NCBI RefSeq assembly: GCF_019703515.2 | Contig: NC_059372.1 | Coordinates: 20,721,931-20,785,930 of the forward strand | Direction: 5' to 3' | DNA length: 64,000 nucleotides | Source: Myxocyprinus asiaticus | Lineage: Eukaryota > Chordata > Actinopteri > Cypriniformes > Catostomidae | In this document: in pieces, positions 14,326 to 23,113 of the stretch | Layout of the letters: each line of letters starts with the position of its first letter | Numbering within the stretch: the stretch's first letter is position 1 | Program-made: the position numbers and the translations under genes | Notes under the pieces: generated by a model | What the model saw: only the letters and a program-made list of their open reading frames with translations | What the model was told of the DNA's origin: nothing | The model's database searches: none

Positions 14326-17300
14326 CAATGTAAACAATGACGCGCTTCCTGACTCCTCCTCCACGTGACGCGTGACCTTACCAACGAGCTTACACCATCC
14401 CTCTCAAGAGTGCACTTCACAGAGATGTACTGAAGTGAACATTTGTAGTTAAAAAGTATATAAGTACCGTTTTGTTTCTAAAAATAATCAATCTTTTGCG
14501 TTCAGAAGACCTTTATTTGTCGACTGGAGTCGTGTGGATTATTTTGATGCACCCTAAATATGCATTTTGGACAGTCAAAAAATGGAGGACATTCACTTGC
14601 ATTGTTTAGAGGAGGAGGCCTTAAATGAAATCCTAAAAGTCTTAAATTCTGTTTTGATGAAGAAAGAAACTCAGATACATCTTAGATGGCCTGAGGGTGA
14701 GTAAATTATCAGCAAATTTTCATTTTTGAGTGAACTATTCCTTTAAGCTCTGCTTTGATGGCTGTAGCAACCGTGCTTTAAAGGGGAGGAATTTAGAGAT
14801 GTGACTTCTCAGAATTTACCAAGCTGTGCATGAACACACAGCAAGTCCTGAAGGGACGAATACATTCACAGGGTAAAATCACTCCATTAATTTCATCCTA
14901 ATTCATTCTACATTTTACATTTGTTCTTATTTGCCAATGTGTGATGGGATCAAAGAGAAATGTCATAGGCAGTCGTTGAGTCCACCTCTCTTCCATTCTT
15001 AATCAGTTGGCTGGTGGGACGTCGACATACAGTTGTGCTCAAAAGTTTGCATACGAAGTATTGTCTTATTGTGCTCCTTGAAACAACCACACCGTCTTTT
15101 TCCACCGTACTGTCTGACATTTTCAAGGCTTTGGATATCTATTTATATCCTTTTCCATCTTTATAAAGTTCCATTACCTTGATATGCAGGTCTTTTGACA
15201 GTTCTTTTCTGCTCCCCATGGCTCAGTATCTAGCCTGCTCAGTGCATCCACGTGAGAGCTAACAAACTCATTGACTATTTATACACAGACACCAATTGCA
15301 ATTTAAAAAGTCACAGGTGTGGGAAATTAACCTTTAATTGCCATTTAAACCTGTGTGTGTCACCTTGTGTGTCTGTAACAAGGCCAAACATTCAAGGGTA
15401 TGTACAATTTTGATCAGGGTCATTTGGGTGATTTCTGTTATCATTATGATTTAAAAAGGAGCCAAACAACTATGTGATAAATGGCTTCATATGATCACTA
15501 TCCTTAAAAGACAGTTTTTTTGCATGATCAGTCATATTTTCAAAATCAATGCCAAAATTTCACAATTTCTGCCAGGGTATGCAAACTTTTGAGCACAACT
15601 GTAGATGAAAGTTGAGGGAATACTTATTACAAACTGATTCGTGATCAGTTATGGAATACATATAGATGTTACAGTACAAGTACATGTATTGAAATGTTCA
15701 TTTTATTTTCTCTTTTCCTTAGTTATAGTGCTATCAGTGCTGGGAGTGATTGCTGGTAAGTCTTGCATTATATACAGGGTCCTTAAATTCACTTTCCAAA
15801 ATTTAAGGCGTTAAAAAGTCAGGTGCATAATTTATTTTGAGTTAGAGTAGGTTTGTACAGGAATGGACATATGGTATTAACTTTTTGTTCAGGTCTTAAA
15901 AATCTTACATTTGATTTTAAAAACTGTGTCGCAACCATGTTTAACCTCTCACCATCTACAATGTACACCAGATGATCTAGATGTCTCTTATCTTTCTATC
16001 AATTCTGTTTATGTATTGCAGTTTTGTATATCTATTATTCAGTAGGATTTTAAGTTTTCTTATTTGTGTTTGAATGATCAGGGTTAGTCATTTGCAACAC
16101 TAAACTGTGGTATAATTCTTCTCTGTTTGTTTAGTAGCTGTACTTGGGGTTACTGGAGGATATTATTACGTCAAACAGAAAAAGTAAGTTTAATGCACTG
16201 CATTGTCTCCATTTCTCTGTGCAGTTGCTTATTTGATTGGTTGGCTGTTTTTATTTTTTCTTTATAATACACTAGGAATACTCAAAGTATCTTTAAACCT
16301 ATGGAGGCAAAAAGGCTAAATTAATAAATGTTTTGCATTCAGGATTGCAAAAGAGGTGGGAGGTTTGGATAAAATTTCAGAAGTTTTCATGGGAAATGTA
16401 GATTCCTTTTTTCACAGCTTGATTTTTTGCCAATGGAGACAACATTTTAATTCAAAAGTGTTTTTTAAAAAAATGCATCAATGTCCATAAACATTCTATT
16501 AAGTTCCCATGATACATTTTGGAAATGGTGGATTGAATTTTGCAACCCTCTATGTTAATAGCCTATTTTGGAGGCAGTGTGCTACTTTGTTTTGGTGGAA
16601 GGCTTGTCTGTGGTTTATTATGTTGTGAGGGTTTTGTTAGTGGATGGTGGGCTGAGGTTTAACATACCCAGCTATTTAGTCATGCACATGTTGACCATCA
16701 ACGGACTTTTCGGTTGCAGCTCAAAACATTATTCTCAAAAGGTGGTGACTAGAAATGAAGAGGGAGAGTTATAACAACCTCACATGTTTTTCTTTAATTT
16801 GTTAAGCGATATAGAGGTTCAATAAAATTGTATACAGTATGTTTGTGGTAACACTCCCCTCTATTTTTGACACATAGACTGACATATCTGGGTTTTTGAT
16901 TGTTAAAGAGCAACATGGAGCAGAATATTTCTAGCCACGAGATACATGTGAAATCATTTTACTCTGGTGTAAATATACTTTTACATACCTGTATAATGAG
17001 TTGCTATTTTAGATTGGTCACAAGGGGCTGTTGGCAAACTTTGAAGATTTAAAGTTTTTACTTGTTTGCTTGCCTGTCAGGTCCAGTATATTTTTCCACT
17101 GCATTATCCTTCAATACAAGCCTCTTTGAGATTCCTGCATTACATTGTGTCAAGATCACAAAACAAACGGCTCTGAAATGTCCCCCGACAAGCTGTTAAA
17201 GTCTGACTGAAATTATTAGGTTCCATGTTAAAAATAAACTTCAGCCACATCTTTTTAAAGGAATATTCCAGGTTTAATATAAGTTAAACTCAGTCGACAG

Positions 17301-18203
17301 CATTTATTAATTTCGACTCGTTCCTACTTTTCTTTAAAAACAAAAATCTAGGTTAGTGATGCCCTTACAATGGAAGTGAATGTGGCCAATTTTTAAAGGG
17401 TTTAAAGGCAGAAATGTGAAGCTTATGATTTTATAAAAACACTTGCATTAATTCTTCTGTTAAAACTGGTGTATTATTTGATCTGTAAAGTTTGTTGACA
17501 TTACATATTCATGGTAACGAAGTTGTCCAATTGGCTATAACTTTACACAGAACAGGTTAGTAAGTGATTTTATCACACCAAAATCATGTTTACAAACATA
17601 TCCTTGTCTTTTGGTTATACTTATAAAACAGTGAGTAGTTTAACATTTACAGATTGGCCCCACTACATTGTAAGTGCCTCGCTAGAACCCAGATGTTTGC
17701 TTTTATTAAAGAAAAGGAGGAATGAGTCAAAATCATTTTTTTGCGGTAATCAACATTATGCCACAAATGCTGTTGATTGAGCATAACTTGTATTGACCCC
17801 GGAACATTCCTTTAACTTTTGGATCTTATAGACACTTTCTCACATTTACTCTTATCGTTAGTTTTTCTAGTGTTTAGGAATAATAGTATCCATCAACTTT
17901 GTTTCCTTATTACCTTACTGTGAATGGGCAGTCCAAGTTTCTTAACACTGAATAGTCATCATTTACATGGGATAATATGGGATTTTGTTAATGAATTTTG
18001 GTTTCTGAAAGAAAAAATCCAAGGATTTCAGAACAAGCTCAAACTATTTACGTATGAGTTCTGAAAATGTGATTTCTCATTGTATGACCCCTATACTCAT
18101 TCTCAGGACCATGTACTTGCATATGTTTAGTTTGCAATGTAATTTCTATATTTGACTGACTTGACTGATTTCCTTGTATTGCGTTTAGTACATTTATCAA
18201 ATA

Positions 18204-18234
<31 letters not shown>

Positions 18235-18575
18235 CTAGTCACTTTATCATATTCTTTTACAGATAATAACAAGCCTTCATGAAGTTCTCATGAAGAAAAT
18301 CTTAGAGGCAAAATGAAGCTTCCTCCAAATATATTCCGTTTCAATACAAGCACGTCCCAGAATCTGTAGAGGCTTACAGATTTATCCCAGAAAATTCTTC
18401 ACCAGATTTATCAAAGACCCACCGTTGTGTGGAGAAGCTTAATTTCACGTCACTCATTAATAGCAGTCACCAGCTTTGTATTGTATTGTGCATTCTCTGT
18501 TTGTACTCTGAAAAGGATCTGTCTCTACACAAATAAGGTTTAATTCACTTTAATAAAGTGTTTGTAACTTCTAAA
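17..18575 (+). CDS. Membrane-bound complement regulator (RCA/sushi family), 3' part of gene
   Basis: Seen: in-phase exons at 17-199, 1111-1293, 2181-2372 (SCR modules), 8208-8255 (linker), 15723-15755 and 16135-16183 (membrane segment and tail), and a 3' exon from 18263. Up to 16183 all junctions are GT-AG and of phase 1 type, as usual for SCR modules. Known: SCR-linker-TM proteins such as CD46/DAF, and the teleost Tecrem/ZCR1 proteins, bind C3b/C4b at the cell surface and restrain complement. Inference: this is a teleost membrane RCA protein. The signal peptide and N-terminal SCRs lie upstream of the window. The gene is heavily invaded by transposons in its introns. It could instead be another sushi-domain receptor of the same architecture; orthology cannot be fixed from the sequence alone. 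Confidence 0.8.
231..650 (-). pseudogene. Tc1-like transposase N-terminal (HTH) relic, copy 1
   Basis: The minus strand encodes a broken helix-turn-helix region with ARRAGLSISVTADLLGFSRT, then TVSRIYSEWCQKQK and QFCGQKCLVDERN. This pattern is typical of fish Tc1-like transposases. No DDE catalytic region follows and the frame is interrupted. It lies in the intron between the two duplicated SCR exons and was copied with them. Confidence 0.65.
1111..1293 (+). CDS. SCR/sushi exon, copy B (duplicate of 17-199)
   Basis: It appears identical to the exon at 17-199 by eye except for one base near its start, which changes Met to Val in the second codon read (AVKC versus AMKC). Donor, acceptor and phase are unchanged, so the mRNA could carry both modules in tandem. 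The surrounding intron copies differ by several substitutions and by an indel of about 34 bp. That makes a simple assembly duplication less likely. Confidence 0.88.
1336..1790 (-). pseudogene. Tc1-like transposase HTH relic, copy 2
   Basis: Same relic as at 231-650 inside the second tandem unit. It retains about 34 bases at its left edge that copy 1 lacks, so copy 2 keeps more of the original insertion. The reading frame is also broken: KINREWPDWFELTKS replaces the usual continuation. Confidence 0.65.
2181..2372 (+). CDS. SCR/sushi exon, third (membrane-proximal) module
   Basis: The exon lies between a GTCGCCACAG acceptor and a GTAAAT donor: 64 codons, phase 1-1. The module has cysteines in QCSKP, FECISGYE, VSCVEK and LICIG, with the conserved Trp in KQWTDLQ before the last Cys. 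It clearly diverges from the two upstream SCRs. An NST sequon at about codon 43 and an NGS sequon are visible. It is the last SCR before the linker exon. Confidence 0.88.
2373..2804. other. AT-rich intron with poly-T tract
   Basis: Intron sequence after the third SCR exon. It holds a poly-T run of about 34 bases (about 2504-2537), an A-rich run near 2707, and phrases such as CAATATGATAAATTTTATACC that resemble dispersed fish repeats. No exon is seen. Confidence 0.5.
2805..3220 (+). repeat. tRNA-derived SINE
   Basis: The 5' end has a tRNA-like promoter: an A-box-like TAGCTCAGCGAG and a B box GTTCGATTCC at 2861-2870. A body with GACTCCAGCCAGGTCTCC follows, and the tail is an A/T-rich (AAAT)n run. 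Pol III-type SINE heads of this kind are common in cyprinids. A second copy in opposite orientation lies at 7668-8089. Confidence 0.85.
3405..5030. mobile_element. Non-autonomous TTAA-flanked DNA transposon, 1.6 kb
   Basis: The left end AGAGCCCATATTATGCT and the right end (reverse complement AGAGGCACTATTATGCT) form imperfect terminal inverted repeats. Both are flanked by TTAA, at 3401-3404 and 5031-5034. TTAA target sites are known for piggyBac and Kolobok elements. No transposase frame is visible inside. It sits in an RCA intron. Confidence 0.75.
5035..6439. other. RCA intron, no gene recognised
   Basis: About 1.4 kb of AT-rich intron. Several unrelated short frames occur on both strands, with no splice-supported exon. 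The stretch around 5420-5530 (CCCTTTTTCACCAAAATTGC and following) looks like the end of a dispersed element, but a second end was not found. Confidence 0.4.
6440..6977 (-). mobile_element. Tc1-like element, internally deleted
   Basis: The ends TACAGTACTGTGCAAACG and (reverse complement of the right end) TACAGTACTGTCCAAAAG match over the first bases and start at TA. The interior carries antisense transposase remnants (GTGTGACCACCTTTGTC, CCTAGGTACACCTGGACAC). At about 540 bp it is much shorter than a full Tc1 element of 1.3-1.6 kb. Confidence 0.75.
6978..7667. other. RCA intron, nothing recognised
   Basis: AT-rich sequence with no splice-supported exon, long repeat or RNA gene visible to me. 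Confidence 0.4.
7668..8089 (-). repeat. tRNA-derived SINE, inverted copy
   Basis: This is the reverse complement of the family at 2805-3220. On the minus strand it begins at 8089 with GGGGGCCTGGTTAGCTCAGC, has a B box GTTCGAATCC near 8028-8019, and ends around 7668. Its opposite orientation to the first SINE gives the intron a potential long RNA hairpin. Confidence 0.83.
8142..8179 (+). repeat. (TC)n microsatellite
   Basis: An uninterrupted TC dinucleotide run of about 36 bases, starting about 65 bases before the linker exon acceptor. It may serve as an extended pyrimidine tract. Confidence 0.9.
8208..8255 (+). CDS. Ser/Thr/Pro-type linker exon of the RCA gene
   Basis: A 48-bp exon between CACACAAG and GTGAGT encodes about 16 residues (GTHNPTPDAHHRTPVY) rich in Thr, Pro and His, phase 1-1. 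RCA proteins such as CD46 and DAF carry short STP exons between the SCRs and the membrane, often O-glycosylated. The call rests on splice sites, phase and composition. A (TC)n tract lies just upstream. Confidence 0.6.
8256..9250. other. RCA intron, no gene recognised
   Basis: Intron sequence without a recognisable exon. The stretch at 8400-8510 (CTGGAAATCTCAGGGAATTT and following) has a relative at 24505-24610, part of the collinear similarity to the decayed second locus. Confidence 0.45.
9251..10867 (+). mobile_element. Sleeping Beauty-like Tc1 transposon (inactive)
   Basis: The left end TACAGTTGAAATCAGAAGTT and the right end (reverse complement TACAGCTGAAGTCAGAAGTT) mark both termini, each with an internal direct-repeat-like block near AGTTTACAT. 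The length of about 1.6 kb is typical of the full-length SB/Tc1 class. It encodes the broken transposase at 9626-10644. The right end touches the next Tc1 element directly. Confidence 0.92.
9626..10644 (+). pseudogene. Tc1/Sleeping Beauty-like transposase, disrupted
   Basis: Translation from ATG 9626 starts MGNQKKSVKSSEKTIVDL. It has the paired-like HTH, SSVQTIVRKYKHHGTTQPS, the GRR linker, and the first catalytic Asp in LWSDETK. A stop follows at 10094. A one-base loss in the G run around 10185-10193 shifts the frame to the piece at 10147-10431, which holds [10 protein letters not shown] with the second Asp. Another stop at 10429 falls just before SPDLNAIENLW, where the catalytic Glu remains. 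Two stops and one frameshift make it non-functional. The host role is that of a cut-and-paste DDE transposase. Confidence 0.9.
10868..12453 (+). mobile_element. Second Tc1-like transposon, different family
   Basis: The ends TACAGTGCATTCAGAAAGTA and (reverse complement) TAGTGCATTCAGAAAGTATT are inverted. The inner ends repeat CACATTTTGTTATGTTGC in opposite orientation. Its first TA follows the last TA of the upstream Tc1 with no intervening base. Its 3' end has a relative at 45692-45922. Confidence 0.9.
11218..12209 (+). pseudogene. Tc1-like transposase, disrupted, catalytic Glu lost
   Basis: The first piece, 11218-11619, starts MRSKGLPAELRDRIVSRHRS and carries the HTH region. It ends after a deletion and frameshift near 11600. 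The second piece, 11622-12209, has LWSDETK (first Asp), FQQDNDPKHTAK (second Asp) and [14 protein letters not shown]. In the last motif Lys (AAA, 12024-12026) stands where DD34E transposases have Glu. The C-terminus KGASTMH is otherwise full length. The copy is inactive on two counts. Confidence 0.9.
12480..13025 (-). mobile_element. Tc1-like element relic (same family as at 231 and 1336)
   Basis: The minus strand encodes SLTADLLGFSCTT, KNKKNT and LLMREVNRE, the HTH region of the relics at 231-650 and 1336-1790. This copy also keeps flanking sequence (AGTAGGTGTACAGGTTTTCT, AATAAAGCGCTTAGTGAATG). Left end GGAACACTATGGTCCTAATA and right end are partly inverted. There is no DDE domain, so it is non-autonomous. 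Confidence 0.7.
13026..13801. other. RCA intron, nothing recognised
   Basis: AT-rich intron with short T runs and an AT-only stretch near 13470-13505. A short internal similarity around TTCAGGCGATA (13430 and 13530) hints at a small local duplication. No exon is supported. Confidence 0.4.
13802..14742. mobile_element. Foldback MITE: ~940-bp inverted repeat with TTAA flanks
   Basis: Left arm AGGAATAGTTCACCCAAAAA and right arm (reverse complement AGGAATAGTTCACTCAAAAA) start at TTAA (13798-13801 and 14743-14746). The inverted similarity continues inward for more than 400 bases, through CATCTAAGATGTATC, CTCCAGTCGACAAATAAAG and GGTCACGCGTCACGTGGAGG, to a short AT-rich centre with a (TAA)n run. 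The geometry matches zebrafish Angel-type foldback elements. No coding capacity is seen. Confidence 0.9.
14287..14324 (+). repeat. (TAA)n microsatellite at the foldback centre
   Basis: About 12 TAA units sit in the loop between the two arms of the foldback element. Confidence 0.9.
15028..15603 (-). mobile_element. Tc1-like element, deleted, with transposase N-terminus
   Basis: The ends TACAGTTGTGCTCAAAAGTT match each other as a perfect inverted pair (the right end reads AACTTTTGAGCACAACTGTA), so insertion may be fairly recent. The minus strand near 15218 starts MGSRKELSKDLHIKVMELY. It continues through a stop to ISKALKMSDSTV, then is lost by internal deletion. The length of about 576 bp is non-autonomous. 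Confidence 0.85.
15723..15755 (+). CDS. First membrane-segment exon of the RCA gene
   Basis: A 33-bp exon lies between TTTTCCTTAG and GTAAGT. It encodes the hydrophobic string VIVLSVLGVIA in phase 1-1 and reads directly into the next exon, which continues as VAVLGVTGGYYYVKQKK. Together they form one transmembrane helix followed by basic residues. The exon is very short but has good splice signals and fitting phase. Confidence 0.7.
16135..16183 (+). CDS. Second membrane-segment exon and juxtamembrane basic residues
   Basis: The exon follows CTCTGTTTGTTTAG and ends at GTAAGT: 49 bp starting with two codon bases and ending with two. It completes the hydrophobic helix (VAVLGVTGGYYY) and adds a VKQKK stop-transfer patch. 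A degraded homologue of this exon and its flanks lies near 26790-26840. Confidence 0.72.
16184..17258. other. RCA intron, nothing coding recognised
   Basis: Intron after the second membrane exon. The stretch around 16905-17050 (CTCTGGTGTAAATATACTTT and following) is clearly similar to 30228-30365, supporting the duplicated locus. A 68-codon frame at 16568-16774 has no splice or homology support. Confidence 0.5.
17259..17811. mobile_element. TTAA-flanked MITE, 553 bp
   Basis: The left end AGGAATATTCCAGG and the right end (reverse complement AGGAATGTTCCGGG) are inverted repeats flanked by TTAA at 17255-17258 and 17812-17815. The interior is non-coding. It shares its terminal AGGAATA with the foldback element at 13802. 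Confidence 0.75.
18263..18575 (+). CDS. Terminal exon and 3' UTR of the RCA gene
   Basis: A long poly-T tract and TTCTTTTACAG precede the exon. Joined to the previous phase, the first codon is Lys and the second is the stop TAA (18264-18266), giving a tail of only VKQKKK. A weaker acceptor 11 bases further on (after AACAAG) would instead give about 14 residues, ending EAK-stop. The rest is 3' UTR up to the AATAAA at 18552. The tail is therefore uncertain, and alternative tail exons in the intron are possible. Confidence 0.5.
18552..18557 (+). promoter_or_regulatory. Polyadenylation signal AATAAA of the RCA gene
   Basis: A canonical hexamer about 290 bp after the terminal acceptor, followed by GTGTTTGT, a GU-rich context. 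The homologous position in the decayed copy (about 32234) reads TATAAA. Confidence 0.6.
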
Positions 18576-20199
18576 TTAAATTATAGTACTGCATTAATGC
18601 AGTGATCACGCTGGACTTCAGAATGATTTTGCTATTACCCTTCATCCAAAGCGGATAACCAAGTTTAAAGGCCCTCACTTTAAAAACAGCACTTTCTCTG
18701 TGTAGTCAATATCATTGATTTTGTTGTGGGCCACATTTAACATATTTATGTGTTTAAATAATTCTTGTCCATTCCACTCCTCAGTATTTTTGAACCTGCA
18801 TCGTATAAACAAAGCATGAGGCCATGTTTTAGTTTGCCATTTTTTTCAGATTGTATTTGGTGAAAAAAAGTGAATGCATGGACCTTTGATTAAAATTTGA
18901 TACAGAATGTAATTTTTTTTTCTCTCCATATTTTAAAGTAGTGTGTTGATAAATCCTGCTGATGTACTAAGTGCCTTTTATGAAGAACAGTGAAGTTTTT
19001 ATTCTTGTAGGGTATTTTTGCAGTGTTATCTAGCTGTAGGCATTCTGCAGATGTTGCATTCAAAATATTGCTGTTATTAGTCTTGTTTACAGACTTCGAG
19101 CTGATGAAGAAAAAGAGAAGGGAGAAACTTTTTTCTTCTAGTATGTAAAATATCAAGATTTCTTTTGTCTGTTCCTCTTTTATTTATAATTATAGAATCG
19201 TCTAACATACTCAAGCCCCAAATATCTACAGTTCTTTAAGATTTCTCATTTTTTTCTCCACAAATTTATCACGGGGCATTATTCTATTTTCTCAAAATGC
19301 ATATTTTAAAAAGCTTTGCACTGTCATTGTGCAAAAAGTCAAATAAAAAGTTTGTTTTAGTAGGTTAATGAAAGTCTCAAATGCTCTTACCAAATTCCTA
19401 AATGTTTGTGTCAGTTAGGTTCTGTCATTATTTTGCAACACTGCAACTATTTCTGATGTAAAATTGATCAAGTAGCAAGTACCGATTAATGATTTATGTA
19501 AAAATTGATAGCTTCTGAATGAGTGTTGAAAGATATTGTCATTGTTTTTTTTCTGCATTGTTAAATTAAGGCTATTAAACCACTGTGTAATTGCATTTTC
19601 TTGTTATTTCAAAGACATGTAAATTATTCAGTTTAGCAGCTGAAGTAGTGACTGCCTGTTGTGTTTTGTAATGGTTTTAGACCACTGAATTACTAAAAAA
19701 AAAATGACAAATGAAATGCACAGGCATTGTGGTAATACAACAAAATTACTCTGATCATCCACTTCTTCTGCATCTTGCAATGCTGTTGCTCACTCTGTTC
19801 TTTGTGGGTCTGGATAGCCTGAAAATAAGATCTCCACATCAGAATGGAACGCTTGGTTTTCAAGTTTCACTTGGGGAGTTGTTTAACATTGTGCTGTGGC
19901 CTTGCACATCATTGCCTCTTCTCTGCATTTCATAAGAATCATGCTGTATACTCTATCTTATCGAGTATACAGTACTAATACCATTAATTGAAAGTATGGG
20001 AGTGTGATTATTAATCAAAACCCTATAACTTAAGTGTGTGGAATAGGTCTACTTCAACAATTGTATTATTGTCTTTCAAAGAAACAGTTTGAAGTAATAC
20101 AATCATCAAAAGAAAGAAATCCCCCTAGCTCATCGAAAAGATCAGAGATAAAAAGCATTATGTGCAGCCTTCTTTTTTTTCTTTAAATACAATGAATGT
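18576..20199. other. Intergenic DNA, nothing recognised
   Basis: About 1.6 kb of AT-rich DNA after the RCA polyadenylation site. Frames such as 18890-19156 (-) and 19711-19935 (+) lack homology or splice support. An inverted ATACTCTATCTTATCGAGTAT near 19948-19968 is short. Confidence 0.4.
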
Positions 20200-21130
20200 C
20201 AGAATATCCAACGCGTCTCGAGACCTGTGTTTTCGCGTTTGTAACGCGTCTAGAGGACACAAAGGCGTCTACACACCAGACTTTAAGCTGCGTCAGAGAA
20301 CGCTGAGTACGGAAGCTCTGAACCGCACGGTGGTTTTCTCTCTTGAAAAAAATTTTTTTTTTCTCTCTCTTCAAAAATGTACCCCTAACACTTCAAAAGG
20401 ACAGACATAATAATTTCCCCTTGTTTCCCATTTTCCTCAATACATTCCTTCGCTTCCACCATGTGACACTGAGCAAACGGCATATATGGTTTAGAAAGAC
20501 CAACAATTTCAAACCAAAAAAATAACTCCAGTTGTTACATGACAACGAATGCCATATCAAACATATGTAACCTGATTTTGTTTTAAGGTTTGCAAACCCT
20601 TAAATAAATAATAAATGTATTTTTCAGCTATATAGCAACAGAGAAAGCATTAAAAGCAAGATTACATGTTTACTGATAGTGGCACCTGGTGGCCAAGGTT
20701 GGTACCGCATGCATTTTTTTGAAGAGAAAAAAGTTTTTTGAAGAGAGAGAAAAAAAAGTTTTTTGAAGAGAGAAAAAAAAGTTTTTTGAAGAGAGGAAAA
20801 AAAAAAAGTTTTTTGAAGAGAGAGAGAAAAAAAAGTTTTTTGAAGAGAGGAAAAAAAAGTTTTTTGAAGAGAGAGAGAAAAAAAAGTTTTTTGAAGAGAG
20901 AGAAAAAAAAAAGTTTTTTGAAGAGAGAGAAAAAAAAAAGTTTTTTGAAGAGAGAGAGAGAAAAAAAGTTTTTTGAAGAGAGAGAGAGGAAAAAAAAATT
21001 AGGAAGAGAGAAAAAAATGTAATACGCTCAGGAAGGAACTGAGACGCAAATTTTTTTTTTTTTTTTTTTTCACCGTGCGGGTCCGAGTCTCCGTATGAGC
21101 TAAACAGTTACGCCGATATAAAATACTGAT
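20200..21130. repeat. Repeat element with internal minisatellite and inverted GC-rich flanks
   Basis: CCGCACGGTG at 20323-20332 and its exact reverse complement CACCGTGCGG at 21071-21080 face each other. Each lies next to A/T-rich and GAGA/TCTC tracts. The left side carries CpG-rich DNA (ACGCGTCTCGAGACC), unlike its AT-rich surroundings. Together they suggest a foldback-like element whose middle has expanded. The family is not recognised. Confidence 0.5.
20720..21020 (+). repeat. Minisatellite of ~25-30-bp GTTTTTTGAAGAGAG(AG)nAn units
   Basis: About 11 contiguous units vary in the number of AG and A bases. On one strand they translate to a repeated KKSFLKRE string, which is a by-product. There are no spacers, so this is not a CRISPR-like array. 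Confidence 0.9.
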
Positions 21131-21308
21131 CCCAACCAAATTGGTGAGGGGTGAGGAATCACCTATGGTATCGCTCCCCGGGTTTAAAAAAAAATAATAA
21201 TTTTTTTTTTTTTTTTGGAAGAGAGATTTTTCACAAAAAATGCTCTTAAGAACATTGTCAAATCATGCTGGGTTAACATGGATCATCAAACGGCATTGTA
21301 TAGATAAT

Positions 21309-21812
21309 TACACTATACAACCAAAAGTGTGTGGACACCCCTACTAATTGAGTTCTGGTGTTTCAGCCACACCTATCGCTTACAGATTAATACAATCCAG
21401 CCCATAGAAATGAAATCTTCATATACAAACATTGGCAGTACAGTGGGTCATACAGAAGAGCTCAGTGACTTTAAATGTGGCACTGTCATATTCATGATAT
21501 TTCTGCTCTACAAGATCTGCGCCGGTCAACTGTGAGTGCTATTATTGTGAAGTGGAAGCGTCTAGGAGAAACAAAATCTGTTGCATCACTCGCTACAGAG
21601 TTCCAAACTGCCTCTGGAATAAGATCAGCTAACTGTGTGCATCATGAACTTCATTAAATGGGTTTCCATGGCTGTGCAGCTGTACACATCACCATAGCAA
21701 CTCTCACATCACCATTCGCAATACCAGTAATAATATGGGGCGAGAGGAAACTCCATATTTATGCCCATGGTTTTGGAATGGGATGTCCAACAAACTCATA
21801 GGTGTGACGGTT
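21309..21812 (+). mobile_element. Tc1-like element, truncated
   Basis: The left end TACACTATACAACCAAAAGT, followed by GTGTGGACACCCCTA, is a typical fish Tc1 terminus. The body encodes HTH-like remnants (STVSAIIVKWKRLGETKSVA). The expected right terminus is missing after about 21812. Confidence 0.75.
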
Positions 21813-23082
21813 CATAAAATGAATTTACAGTACATATACATTGTTATATTTGTAATATATCAGTCCCTCCAGGATTTAGCGATCTCAAGAATTCTTGAAT
21901 ATTCAACCAATCTCTGCATTATTTGCGGTAGCTTGCAATTTTATATAATGCCCACAAAATTTCACATAAACCATGAATCTGAGGTATTCCCATAGCTTTC
22001 CTCCATGTTTGACATCAGCAAAACAAATGCTCGAAGCAGTCATGACATATCCAAATGCACATGTGCCATTCTATCATCTCCAAATTAACAGAGTAACGTC
22101 TCCTCCTCGACGACTCCTCTGTGACACTGTGTGTCTTTAATCCTGCATGTATGAGCCCGTGTTGGCCAAGAACATTTGCCATTACACGAATGTTAAATTA
22201 AAGTGAAACTGGAACATTTCGTGTTCACTATCAAAAACGTTGTCTAAACTTTTACGGGACCGCAGACAGGGTACATCACAATTAACGTTTAATCTTAACC
22301 CTGAGTGCTGCAAATGAGACACAAAAACCTGCTGTTATCCCTGCTGAAAAGACTGTCTTAACTATTATGCAGTTCCCATGCTGGTGTAGGCTGGTTTATG
22401 CTGGCTAGTGTTAATCTAGTTGGTGGACCATCGTAGCAATGCTTTTCACCAGCTAAACTGCAGGGGGCATTTCAAAATATAAAAACAATGGCAGTTTTTA
22501 TATATTTAACATATATTATTTCCAGATACTTGTGGAATTTGAATATGTACATAAATGCTCAAAGAATATGAACTAATTTAATGTTCGTATATGTCCATAT
22601 ATCAGATTTCTGCGTTAGACAATGTAATAATCGCAACAGGCGTAATTATTGAATCCTCATTTTTTGTTTTTAGTTTACAGATTTATTGTAGGTCTAATTT
22701 AACTTTAGAAAAGTTTTCTTGCTTTCTCTGAAGCAGAACATTTTAATACACAAATAATTAAGGGTCTTCCAATAGCCATATCACAGGTTTCACCTAAATG
22801 TATGGTATTTTTGTGTGTATTTAATATTTGTCCTTGCTAACTGCATAATCAGTTATTGTGCACTAAAATATTTACATGTAATTTACATTTGCATTTAAAC
22901 CATCATTGAGACGGATTACACAGGTATACATGATGCGTTTCACTGCAAAACTACACAAAAAGCTGCAGAATATTTTGGGCCGCAATAATCAGGAAAAAGT
23001 GCCTTGAAATCCTGGTGGACTGATATAGGCAATACATTTGAGAATGAGAGCATGTGAATATGAGTGATTATGTTCTCCCCTT

Positions 23083-23113
<31 letters not shown>

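Noticed and set aside
20720..21020. Possible CRISPR-like array
   Set aside because: Units are contiguous and vary in A and AG number; there are no unique spacers and the DNA is vertebrate.
20738..21022. 94-codon frame rich in Lys, Ser, Phe, Leu, Arg
   Set aside because: It is a translation of the GAAGAGAG minisatellite; unit-length changes would shift it and there is no start context or homology.
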